A DNA stretch of 64,000 nt from Onishia taeanensis. Its GTDB lineage: Bacteria > Pseudomonadota > Gammaproteobacteria > Pseudomonadales > Halomonadaceae. Positions 47,586-55,427 of the stretch are shown here, piece by piece. Under the pieces are notes generated by a model that saw only the letters and a program-made list of their open reading frames with translations, was not told the origin of the DNA and did not search any database. The stretch covers positions 1-64,000 of the forward strand of contig NZ_FNCI01000016.1 in the NCBI RefSeq assembly GCF_900100755.1, written 5' to 3'. Numbering within the stretch: the stretch's first letter is position 1; every line of letters begins with the position of its first letter. A program made the translations under genes and the position numbers.

Positions 47586-49003
47586 TGGCGATCTCCCGTA
47601 AAATGGATGGCCACCCTCAGCCCCGTGTCGCCTACCGTCGGCTCCAGGGTCAGGCGCGCCTTGTGGCCTCGGGCGATGCCATCGACGATGGCGAGGCCAA
47701 GCCCAGAGCCTTCGCCGCCATCACGGCCTCGGTAGAAGGGGCGCAGCACCAATAGGCGCTGATCCTTGGCAATGCCGGGGCCGTCATCCTCGACGGCCAG
47801 GGTCGGTGGGTCATCGGTGACCCGCACCGTGATGCGCCGGGCGCCGTAGCGCCGGGCATTGTCTATCAAATTGTTCAGAGCCTCCTCCAGCTGCCAGGCC
47901 ACGCCATCGATCATCAGCGGCGTCTCCTCGGCTTCGACGCCAAGGTCGATGCCATCCCGATGGCAGCTCGTCCAGGCCTCGCGCGTGGCATGCCTTGCCA
48001 GCGCATTGAGGTCCAGCGGGGCAAGGTCCGGCGTGGCCTCGGGGTTGTCGAGGCGGGTCAGTGACAGCAACTGGCCAGCGAGGCGTGCGGTGCTGGCGCT
48101 GGTGGCCTGCATGGCTTTGAGAGCGCTGCGCCAGGCGGCGGGGTCATCCTGGCGCAATGCCAGTTCGGCGCGAGTCGATAGCCCGGCCAGCGGCGTTCGC
48201 AGCTGATGCGAGGCGTCGCCGATAAAGCGTTCCTGATTGGCGCGCACCCGACGCATTCTTGCCAAGAGGTCGTTGACGGTCTCGCGCAGCTCGGCGAGCT
48301 CCCGCGGCAAGGGGATTTCCAGGGGGGCGAGGGTGCGTGGGTCACGGCTGCGGATGGCGTTGCGCAGCCGCGTCAGCGGGGCGAGGGCAGAGCGAATCGC
48401 TACCAGTAGGGCGGCGATGGCCAGGGCCGCCATGGCGCCGATATAGGCCAGATTACCGCGTAGCAGGCGGAGAGTGAGAGCCTCACGGCCTTCACGCGTA
48501 TGGGCGACGCGGACCTCGAAATGCTCCTGGAGGCTCCAGTCCTCCAGTCGGCTGCGGCGGGTACCCTGACGCAGGGAAAGCGCGTGCCATGTGATGTCGC
48601 GGTAGAGCAGCGTGTCGCCACGAGTGCCATCCTGAGGCACGCCCTGAAGCGCGTCTTGAAGGCTCCCATGCCCTTGGTCGAGGCGCTCATCGCTAGGCAG
48701 TCGAGCATTGCCGGTGATGAAGTTGCCCTCACCATCGTAGAGCGCATAGAAGACGCGTTCTTCGGCATCGGTGGCCAGCATTTCAAGCGCGGCCGGTGGT
48801 AGGTCGAGCCACAGCTGATCGTCTTGCCATTGCACGCGGTCGGCGATCGCAAGCGTGGCGGCTTCGAGCAGGCGGTCGAAGGCACGGTCGGCGGTATGGC
48901 GTGCATCCAGATAGGCCTGCACCAGCATCAGGGCACCCAGGCCCAGCAGCGGCAGCAAAAGCCAGCTCAGCAGCCTGCGGTAGAGGCTGGTCGGTCGCCT
49001 CAT
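47582..49003 (-). CDS. tctE: TctE-like sensor histidine kinase
   Basis: The 473-residue membrane kinase has two helices (about residues 11-30 and 184-205) around a periplasmic domain of about 150 residues, a HAMP-like linker, the H-box FIGDASHQLRTPLAGL with H266, and the ATPase part with NLIDNARRYG and GSGLGLAIVDG. It phosphorylates the partner regulator encoded upstream. It is joined by ATGA overlaps to the regulator and to the solute-binding gene. In Salmonella, TctDE controls tctCBA; those genes are divergent here, which supports the name. Confidence 0.88.
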   Translation of the reverse strand: MRRPTSLYRRLLSWLLLPLLGLGALMLVQAYLDARHTADRAFDRLLEAATLAIADRVQWQDDQLWLDLPPAALEMLATDAEERVFYALYDGEGNFITGNARLPSDERLDQGHGSLQDALQGVPQDGTRGDTLLYRDITWHALSLRQGTRRSRLEDWSLQEHFEVRVAHTREGREALTLRLLRGNLAYIGAMAALAIAALLVAIRSALAPLTRLRNAIRSRDPRTLAPLEIPLPRELAELRETVNDLLARMRRVRANQERFIGDASHQLRTPLAGLSTRAELALRQDDPAAWRSALKAMQATSASTARLAGQLLSLTRLDNPEATPDLAPLDLNALARHATREAWTSCHRDGIDLGVEAEETPLMIDGVAWQLEEALNNLIDNARRYGARRITVRVTDDPPTLAVEDDGPGIAKDQRLLVLRPFYRGRDGGEGSGLGLAIVDGIARGHKARLTLEPTVGDTGLRVAIHFTGDRQ

Positions 49004-49662
49004 GGCGCCTCCAGCAGGTAGCCCAGGCCGCGCACCGTGCGCAGGTTCACATCGCTGTCTTTCAGGCGTTGCCGCAGGCGATGGATATAGACCTCGATGG
49101 CATTGTCGCCCATGGCCTCCCCGGCGAAGGCGTCTTCGGCGAGGCGGGCCTTGTCTACGGGCGCGCCGGCATGGCGCATCAGGCAGGCCAGCAGCCGCTG
49201 CTCACGCGGGGGCAGAGCAAGCACCTCATCGTCGAGGCTGAAGCGCTGAGCCTCGGGGTCGAAGCTGAGCCCGCCGACTCGCAGGGCCTGGTGTCGCCCC
49301 CGACGGCGAAGCAGGGCGCGGACCCTGGCCTCCAGCTCGTCTAGGACAAAGGGCTTGGCGAGGTAGTCATCAGCGCCCAGGTCCAGGCCGCGCACCCGGT
49401 CCTCTATGGCGCCTCGTGCGGTGATGATCAGCACCGGGGTGTCGCTGTCGTGGCGTCGCAGCGCGGCTAGCACCTCAAGACCGCTGGCGCCGGGCAGATT
49501 CAAGTCGAGCAGCACCAGGTCGGTCCCGTGGCCGGGCTGAGATAGCAGGGCCAGTGCCTGATCGCCGTCATCCAGCGTGGTGACTGTGAACTGCTCGAGA
49601 TGCATAGCATCACTCAGGGTCTCGGCGAGCAGTGGGTCGTCCTCGACCAACAGCAGCTTCAT
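49000..49662 (-). CDS. tctD: TctD-like OmpR-family response regulator
   Basis: The 220-residue regulator has a receiver domain (residues 1-115) with D53 in LLDLNLPG as the phosphorylation site, TAR, and K in LAKPF. The C-terminal winged helix (about 125-220) ends DNAIEVYIHRLRQRLKDSDVNLRTVRGLGY. Its ATG overlaps the stop of the IclR-type gene, and its own stop overlaps the kinase ATG. It probably activates the divergent tctCBA genes. Confidence 0.92.
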   Translation of the reverse strand: MKLLLVEDDPLLAETLSDAMHLEQFTVTTLDDGDQALALLSQPGHGTDLVLLDLNLPGASGLEVLAALRRHDSDTPVLIITARGAIEDRVRGLDLGADDYLAKPFVLDELEARVRALLRRRGRHQALRVGGLSFDPEAQRFSLDDEVLALPPREQRLLACLMRHAGAPVDKARLAEDAFAGEAMGDNAIEVYIHRLRQRLKDSDVNLRTVRGLGYLLEAP

Positions 49663-50273
49663 GAACTGGCTCCTTCACTGTGTTCGCTGCTCGAGGCGAG
49701 CTCGCGCCTTGCCGACTCGAGCAGCGCCTCAGCCTGTGCGCTTTTGAGACGGCCACCGGGGCCGGACAGTGACAGCCACAAGTTGGTCGCGCCTGCAACG
49801 GCCTCGCTAAGGGCTGTACACAGCATGAACCCGCCGCTCAGTGATTGGGCCGGCGTGTCGGTGGTGTCGGTCGTCCAGTGGTCACCGGGGTGCAGCTCAT
49901 GGCGCAGGCTGGTATTCGGCAGGCTAGCCAGGCGGCAATTGACCATGCCTTCGGCGACCTCGAGCAAGGCGGCGGTCTCGCCGCTCTCCTGGCAGAGTCG
50001 ATCCAGCACTGGCTGGACGCGGGCGGCCAGTCCGCGACCGGGGCGGTGACGCCTGCCCAGCCGCAAGGGCGTCGACCCCAGCGAGAAGCGACCGTCTGCA
50101 CCACGCGTCACATAGCCAAAGCGCTCGAGGGAGGCCAGCAGGCGAAGTAGGGTGCTCTTGTAGAAGCCGGTGGCCTCGGCCAGTTCGGCCAGCGTGAACG
50201 CTTCTTGTGGCGTATCGAAGACTTCGAGGATCTTGAGGGCCCGTTCCACGGCCTCTACGCGTTGTTCTGACAT
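49659..50273 (-). CDS. Short IclR-family regulator with trimmed effector domain
   Basis: The 204-residue protein has a normal IclR winged helix (about residues 5-70, AVERALKILEVF, FTLAELAEATGFYKSTLLRLL). The effector domain begins normally but lacks roughly 60 residues of its middle. It then rejoins the usual closing strand NLWLSLSGPGGRLKSAQAEAL; typical IclR proteins have 250 or more residues. The start at 50273 is set by the HTH spacing and GAGGC upstream; the longer frame to 50504 is unlike the family. It is first in the chain with tctD and tctE, joined by an ATGA overlap. Loss of the pocket could make it ligand-blind. Confidence 0.78.
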   Translation of the reverse strand: MSEQRVEAVERALKILEVFDTPQEAFTLAELAEATGFYKSTLLRLLASLERFGYVTRGADGRFSLGSTPLRLGRRHRPGRGLAARVQPVLDRLCQESGETAALLEVAEGMVNCRLASLPNTSLRHELHPGDHWTTDTTDTPAQSLSGGFMLCTALSEAVAGATNLWLSLSGPGGRLKSAQAEALLESARRELASSSEHSEGASS

Positions 50274-50577
50274 GTCTGTTTGTGCCTCGCGGGTACTGGT
50301 CGCGCCTATGCAACTTTGGTCGCGTTTGGGCGTGAGAGCGTTGACGCACCAGGTCGGGACGCCTAACTTTCCATTCCAAGGAACGTTGTTCTGCCTTACA
50401 GAATTGTAAGGTTGGTGGCAGCTTCCGACAAGTCCTGATTGCAACAGGCCGAGAGTGGTGGCTCTGTGCAGAGTCGCTTCTAACAAGAGTTGATGCAGGC
50501 GCACGCCAACGCATTACCATCCACGGTATCCAGCATGCCCGCGTTGCGGGCCGGATAACCCAGCGAGGCTAATAACA
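50274..50577. other. Divergent control region of the IclR chain and tctCBA
   Basis: This 304-base region carries a perfect 7+7 inverted repeat (50394-50411). It must contain both promoters. No gene is seen, and no sigma-54 pattern with GG-N10-GC spacing and good flanks was found. Confidence 0.5.
50394..50411. promoter_or_regulatory. Palindrome in the IclR-tctC intergenic region
   Basis: CCTTACA (50394-50400) and TGTAAGG (50405-50411) form a perfect inverted repeat with a 4-base spacer GAAT. It lies about 120 bases before the IclR start and 167 before tctC. It is a candidate binding site for the IclR protein or the response regulator. Confidence 0.5.
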
Positions 50578-51594
50578 ATGTCGATGAAACGCATCTTCCA
50601 GAAACATCTGTCGATGAAGACCCCCCTGACGCTGATGACCGCAGCGGCGCTGACCCTGAGCGCTACCGTGACTCAGGCCTACGAGCCGGAAGGCAAGGTC
50701 GAGTGTCTGGCGCCGGCCGACCCGGGCGGCGGCTGGGACTTCACCTGCCGCAGTGTCGGCAAGGTGCTTGAAGATCTCGATCTGGTGCCACGCAGCGTGC
50801 AGACCATCAACATGGCCGGCGCAGGTGGTGGTGTGGCCTTCGCCCATACCGTCAGCAAGCGGGCCGGTGATGACCAACTGCTGGTGGCCGCGTCTACCGC
50901 TACCACCACGCGCTTGGCTCAGGGCCAGTTTCCGGGCATGAATGCCGACATGGTCAACTGGATCGGGGCGCTGGGTGCCGACTATGGCGTCATCGCCGTG
51001 GCCGAAGACTCCGAGTATGACGACTTGCCCGAGCTGATGGATGCCGTCAGGGAAGATCCGCGCAGCGTCAAGTTCGCGGGTGGCAGCGCCAAGGGCGGTT
51101 GGGACCACCTGAAGGTGTTGATTGCCGCCCAGAAGGCCGGTATCGAGAACCTGCCGCGCATTCCCTACCTGTCTTATAACAACGGCGGTGAGGCCATGAC
51201 CCAGGTGGTCGGCGGTCACGTGGACGCCTTCACCGGTGACATCACCGAGGCTCAGGGCTTCATGGAATCCGGCGATCTGCGCGTGCTGGCGGTGCTGTCC
51301 GAGGAACGCCTGCCGGGCAAGTTCAGCGATATTCCTACTGCGCGTGAGCAGGGTATCGATGCCATCGGCCCCAACTGGCGCGGCTTCTATATGCCGGCAG
51401 ATATTTCCGATGACGCCAAGCAGTACTGGCTCGACGCCATGGACACCGTCTATGAAAGCGAGGAATGGAAGCAGGTCATGACCCAGAACGGTCTGATGCC
51501 CTTCCACATGAGTGCCGATAAGTTCGAGAACTTCGTGCACTCTCAGATCCAGTCAATCGAAGACCTGTCCAAAGATATCGGGCTGATCAAGTAA
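50578..51594 (+). CDS. tctC: Tripartite tricarboxylate transporter binding protein TctC
   Basis: This 338-residue periplasmic protein binds a carboxylate, often citrate or related acids, and delivers it to TctAB. It has a signal peptide (cleaved near VTQAYEPEG) and the TctC-family blocks ECLAPADPGGGWDFTCRSVGKVL and INMAGAGGGVAFAH. It also has GEAMTQVVGGHVDAFTGD. It is the first gene of tctC-tctB-tctA and is divergent from the IclR-TctDE chain. The ligand cannot be read from the sequence. Confidence 0.92.
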   Translation: MSMKRIFQKHLSMKTPLTLMTAAALTLSATVTQAYEPEGKVECLAPADPGGGWDFTCRSVGKVLEDLDLVPRSVQTINMAGAGGGVAFAHTVSKRAGDDQLLVAASTATTTRLAQGQFPGMNADMVNWIGALGADYGVIAVAEDSEYDDLPELMDAVREDPRSVKFAGGSAKGGWDHLKVLIAAQKAGIENLPRIPYLSYNNGGEAMTQVVGGHVDAFTGDITEAQGFMESGDLRVLAVLSEERLPGKFSDIPTAREQGIDAIGPNWRGFYMPADISDDAKQYWLDAMDTVYESEEWKQVMTQNGLMPFHMSADKFENFVHSQIQSIEDLSKDIGLIK

Positions 51595-52049
51595 TGACTT
51601 TCAACGACCGCATCTTCGGGGTCCTGATGATCGTCCTGGCCGTCGCGTACGGCTGGGGCGCTACCCAGTTCCCAGAACCGTTCGGAGGCGGGGCCGAGGC
51701 TGTTGGCCCCGAGACCTTTCCCTATCTGCTCGCCGTGGTGCTGACCCTTTCCAGCCTGTACATGATCGTGCGCCCTGACCCGGACAACGCTTGGCCATGG
51801 AGCCGTACCGGTGTTGAACTGGTGATCGCGGTCGTCGTGCTGGTGCTCTACGCCATGTTGCTGCAGCCGCTGGGCTTCATCCCCAGCACTCTGCTGGCGG
51901 TCGGCACCCTGTGCTGGCGCATGGGCGCGCCCCCGGTTAAGGCCTACCTGACCGGAGGCATTGCCGGCGTGGTGGTGTTCCTGATCTTCAACTTTGCACT
52001 CGACCTGGCGCTGCCGCTGGGCTTGCTCGATTTCCTGGAGGCAAACTGA
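51594..52049 (+). CDS. tctB: Tripartite tricarboxylate transporter small membrane subunit TctB
   Basis: The 151-residue protein has four membrane helices (about residues 8-25, 43-60, 75-98, 120-145) and the TctB-type core GPETFPYLLAVVLTLSSLYM. Its ATG shares one base with the tctC stop (TAATG), and its stop TGA shares a base with the tctA ATG, so the three genes are tightly coupled. Confidence 0.88.
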   Translation: MTFNDRIFGVLMIVLAVAYGWGATQFPEPFGGGAEAVGPETFPYLLAVVLTLSSLYMIVRPDPDNAWPWSRTGVELVIAVVVLVLYAMLLQPLGFIPSTLLAVGTLCWRMGAPPVKAYLTGGIAGVVVFLIFNFALDLALPLGLLDFLEAN

Positions 52050-53563
52050 TGGAAACGTTGGGCTTCCTGGTCGACGGTTTCGGCGTAGCGCTGCAACCGC
52101 ATAACCTGATGTTCGCGCTAATGGGGGCCTTCCTGGGCACCCTGATCGGCGCGCTGCCGGGTCTCGGTCCGGCCAATGGCGTGGCGATACTGATTCCGCT
52201 GGCGTTTACGCTGGGGCTGGCCCCGGAAACCGCCATGATCATGCTGACCTCGGTCTACGCCGGTGCCATGTATGGCGGGCGTATCTCCTCGATTCTGTTG
52301 AATATTCCCGGCGATGAGCCAGCGATGATGACCTGCCTGGATGGCTACCCGATGGCCATGAAAGGCAAGGCGGCCGAGGCGCTGGCCATCTCGGCGGTGG
52401 CGTCCTTCATCGGCAGCCTGGTGGCCACCGTGGGGCTGATCCTGCTGGCGCCGCTGCTGGCGGATTTCGCTCTGACCTTCGGTCCGGCCGAGTACTTTGC
52501 GCTGTTCATGCTGGCCTTCGCCACCCTCGGCGGTATCACCGGCAAGAACCCAATGAAGACTGTCGTCGCGGCCTGCATTGGCTTGATGATTGCGACGGTG
52601 GGTATCGATTCCACCGGCACGCAGCGTTATACCTTCAATGTGCTGGAGCTTTACGAAGGCGTCGACTTCATCATCGCCATCGTTGGCCTGTTCGCGATCT
52701 CTGAACTGATGTTCTTCATCGAGGACCGGGCTGGCGGCGGCAAGGAGAAGATCGCCGTCAACAAGCTGTCGCTTAGCTGGAAGGACATCCGCGACATTCT
52801 GCCCACCAGCCTGCGTGGCGGGGTGCTTGGGTTCGTCGCCGGGGTGTTGCCGGGTGCCGGCGCATCGCTTGGCAGCTTCATCAGTTATACCCTGGAAAAG
52901 CGCGTGCTGGGCAGCAAGGGCCGTTTCGGCGAGGGCGACCCGCGCGGCGTGGCGGCCCCCGAGGCCGGCAACAATGGCGCTTCCAGTGGTGCCCTGGTGC
53001 CGATGCTGACGCTTGGCGTGCCGGGTAGCGGTACTACCGCCGTGCTGCTGGCGCTGCTGATTTCGCTCAACATCACCCCCGGTCCGCTGATGTTCACCCA
53101 GAACGCGGACATCGTCTGGGGCGTGATTGCCGCGCTGCTGATCGGCAACTTCCTGCTGCTGCTGCTGAATATTCCGCTGGTCGGCATCTTCGTGAAGCTG
53201 CTGTCGGTTCCTCCGATGTATCTGCTGCCGATCGTGACCATGGTCGCCTTCGTGGGCATCTACTCAATCAGCAACACCACCTTCGACCTCTACTTCATGG
53301 TGGCCTTCGGTGTCTTCGGCTATGTGTTGCGCAAGCTGGAAATACCGCTGGTGCCGATCATTCTTGGCCTGCTGTTGGGGCCAGAAATGGAGAAGAACCT
53401 GCGCCATGCGCTCGAGATCTCCGACGGTGACTGGATGGTGCTGTGGGATAGCGGCCTGGCCATCGGTCTGTGGGTCGTGGCGGGTCTGGGGTTGATCCTT
53501 CCCTACATCGTCGGCCCGGTATTGCGCCGTCGCATGAAGGCGGGTGACGCGCAGTCGGACTGA
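52049..53563 (+). CDS. tctA: Tripartite tricarboxylate transporter large membrane subunit TctA
   Basis: The 504-residue protein with about ten to twelve helices is the large, Na+- or H+-coupled subunit. Family motifs are present: GTLIGALPGLGPANGVAILIPL, YAGAMYGGRISSILLNIPGDEPA, and GVLPGAGASLGSFISYTLEK with a second VLALLI-type gate. A strong terminator follows, so the transport operon is tctCBA alone. Confidence 0.95.
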   Translation: METLGFLVDGFGVALQPHNLMFALMGAFLGTLIGALPGLGPANGVAILIPLAFTLGLAPETAMIMLTSVYAGAMYGGRISSILLNIPGDEPAMMTCLDGYPMAMKGKAAEALAISAVASFIGSLVATVGLILLAPLLADFALTFGPAEYFALFMLAFATLGGITGKNPMKTVVAACIGLMIATVGIDSTGTQRYTFNVLELYEGVDFIIAIVGLFAISELMFFIEDRAGGGKEKIAVNKLSLSWKDIRDILPTSLRGGVLGFVAGVLPGAGASLGSFISYTLEKRVLGSKGRFGEGDPRGVAAPEAGNNGASSGALVPMLTLGVPGSGTTAVLLALLISLNITPGPLMFTQNADIVWGVIAALLIGNFLLLLLNIPLVGIFVKLLSVPPMYLLPIVTMVAFVGIYSISNTTFDLYFMVAFGVFGYVLRKLEIPLVPIILGLLLGPEMEKNLRHALEISDGDWMVLWDSGLAIGLWVVAGLGLILPYIVGPVLRRRMKAGDAQSD

Positions 53564-53614
53564 CGCTGGTATTTTTCTCCGATACGTCTTATCGCAAAAA
53601 CGCATCACCTTTTT

Positions 53615-53647
53615 GGGGCATCGGCCAACTGGCCGGTGCCCTTTTTT
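53615..53647 (+). terminator. Rho-independent terminator after tctA
   Basis: GGGCATCGGCC (53616-53626) pairs with GGCCGGTGCCC (53631-53641), one G-U pair, loop AACT, followed by six T (53642-53647). Confidence 0.9.
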
Positions 53648-53717
53648 ATGGCGGGTTGATCATATTGATGCATCAGGCGGCTGCTGGAAGCTCTTTGTAT
53701 TTTTGAGTGTATACAAC

Positions 53718-53734
53718 CGCACCTTTTAGGTGCA
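53718..53734. promoter_or_regulatory. NtrC-type enhancer site upstream of urtA
   Basis: CGCACCTTTTAGGTGCA matches the NtrC consensus TGCACC-N5-GGTGCA in 11 of 12 defined positions and is a near-perfect palindrome. It is centred about 155 bases upstream of the sigma-54 promoter, a usual enhancer distance. Confidence 0.8.
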
Positions 53735-53873
53735 TCGACAGGATCGAGGTGACCAAAAAGGGGCAGGCAATGGGTGAGGAAGCGGGTGAGAGCGTCGGCG
53801 TGGGAGCAGTGAAGGTTGTTTAGTTTTCTCTAACACAATGATTTTCAATGATTATTGGGAATTGCTGATGTGT

Positions 53874-53888
53874 TGGCATGGCCCTTGC
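53874..53888 (+). promoter_or_regulatory. Sigma-54 promoter of the urea transport operon
   Basis: TGGCATGGCCCTTGC matches the -24/-12 consensus TGGCAC-N5-TTGC with one mismatch, and the GG-to-GC spacing of ten bases is exact. It lies 107 bases ahead of urtA. Confidence 0.85.
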
Positions 53889-53995
53889 GATGTGATTGGG
53901 CAGGTCGATGAGCGGTCTGCAGCGTCGCTGGATATTGCCGAATAACAACTTTCAAAAACAGCCTTCAATAACAAGACACAAGCAAGGAGATCCAT

Positions 53996-55294
53996 GTGAA
54001 CACTTTGACCCCTACCTATCGTTGGCTGGCGGCAGCCCTGCTGTCTATGGGCGTGGCTCTGCCGGCACAGGCACAAGAAGACCCGATCAAGGTCGGCATC
54101 CTGCACTCACTCTCCGGCACCATGGCGATCAGTGAGTCCACGCTCAAGGACACCATGCTGATGCTGATCGAGCAGCAGAACGAGGCGGGTGGCCTGCTGG
54201 GGCGTCAGCTCGAGCCGGTGGTAGTGGACCCGGCCTCCAACTGGCCGCTGTTCGCCGAGAAGGCACGTGAGCTGCTGGCGCAGGAAAAGGTCGATGTGAT
54301 CTTCGGCAACTGGACCTCAGTGTCTCGCAAGTCGGTCCTGCCGGTGGTCGAGGAGCTCAATGGCCTGCTTTTCTATCCGGTGCAGTACGAGGGCGAGGAG
54401 TCTTCCGAGAACGTCTTCTATACCGGGGCGGCGCCCAACCAGCAGGCTATTCCTGCGGTGAACTATCTGATGAACAACGTCGGCGTGGAGCGCTGGGTGC
54501 TGGCCGGAACCGACTATGTCTATCCGCGCACCACCAACAAGATCCTCGAGGCCTACCTGAAGGACCATGGCGTTGCCGACGAAGACATCATGATCAACTA
54601 CACGCCGTTCGGGCATTCGGACTGGCAGAACATCGTCTCCGATATCAAGCGTTTCGGCAGCGAAGGCAAGAAGACGGCGGTGGTCTCGACCATCAATGGC
54701 GACGCCAACGTGCCGTTCTATCGTGAGCTCGGCAACCAAGGCATCGATGCCGCCGATATTCCGGTAGTGGCCTTCTCGGTGGGTGAGCAGGAGCTGTCGG
54801 GCATTGATACCGCGCCGCTGGTGGGCCATCTGGCCGCCTGGAACTACTTCATGAGCGTCGATAACGATGCCAACTACGACTTCATCGATGCTTGGATCGA
54901 CTATACCGGTGATGAGATGTCCGTCACCAATGATCCCATGGAAGCGCATTACATCGGCTTCAACATGTGGCTCGAGGCCGTGCGCAAGGCGGGTACCCCA
55001 GACGTGGATGCGGTCAAGGACGCCATCATCGGCGTGACCGTGCCCAACCTGACCGGCGGTTACGCGGCGATGATGCCCAATCACCACATCACCAAGCCGG
55101 TCCTGATCGGCGAGATTCAGGATAACGGCCAGTTCTCGGTAGTTTGGGAAACGCCGTCGACGGTGGCAGGCGATGCCTGGTCGGACTATCTGGAAGGCTC
55201 CCGCGATCTGATCAGCGACTGGCGCAAGCCCATGGAGTGTGGCAACTACAACGTGGTCGAGGCTAGCTGCGGCGGCGGCGTCGAGGCGCAATAA
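53996..55294 (+). CDS. urtA: Urea ABC transporter, substrate-binding protein
   Basis: UrtA captures urea in the periplasm. The 432-residue protein has a signal peptide (cleaved after ALPAQAQ) and the UrtA signature: IKVGILHSLSGTMAISESTLKDT, DVIFGNWTSVSRKSVLPVVEE, LLFYPVQYEGEESS. The GTG start is supported by AAGGAG nearby. It heads urtABCDE followed by urease genes. A sigma-54 promoter and an NtrC site upstream suggest induction under nitrogen limitation. Confidence 0.97.
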   Translation: MNTLTPTYRWLAAALLSMGVALPAQAQEDPIKVGILHSLSGTMAISESTLKDTMLMLIEQQNEAGGLLGRQLEPVVVDPASNWPLFAEKARELLAQEKVDVIFGNWTSVSRKSVLPVVEELNGLLFYPVQYEGEESSENVFYTGAAPNQQAIPAVNYLMNNVGVERWVLAGTDYVYPRTTNKILEAYLKDHGVADEDIMINYTPFGHSDWQNIVSDIKRFGSEGKKTAVVSTINGDANVPFYRELGNQGIDAADIPVVAFSVGEQELSGIDTAPLVGHLAAWNYFMSVDNDANYDFIDAWIDYTGDEMSVTNDPMEAHYIGFNMWLEAVRKAGTPDVDAVKDAIIGVTVPNLTGGYAAMMPNHHITKPVLIGEIQDNGQFSVVWETPSTVAGDAWSDYLEGSRDLISDWRKPMECGNYNVVEASCGGGVEAQ

Positions 55295-55381
55295 GCCTCG
55301 AACAGACCAGGTTCGACGGCTTGATTTCGGACCTGGCCTGCCGCGCACGTTTCCAGAGAGGTTGCATCGCGGCTTCATATA

Positions 55382-55402
55382 GCGACTTTCCGTCGCGTTT
55401 TT
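55382..55402 (+). other. Small hairpin with T-run in the urtA-urtB gap
   Basis: GCGAC (55382-55386) pairs with GTCGC (55392-55396) and a GTTTTT run follows. This weak attenuator-like hairpin may let the binding protein be made in excess over the membrane subunits. Confidence 0.4.
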
Positions 55403-55427
55403 CATTGCGATTCCAAAGGACATGCCC

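Larger units (their letters stand above)
53564..53995. other. tctA-urtA intergenic region with nitrogen-control elements
   Basis: The 432-base gap holds the tctA terminator (53615-53647), an NtrC-type palindrome (53718-53734) and a sigma-54 promoter (53874-53888). The rest is AT-rich. No coding frame is recognised. Confidence 0.7.

Noticed and set aside
50274-50504. Extended N-terminus of the IclR protein to 50504
   Set aside because: It would cover the control region, adds 77 residues with no family match and lacks a ribosome-binding site.
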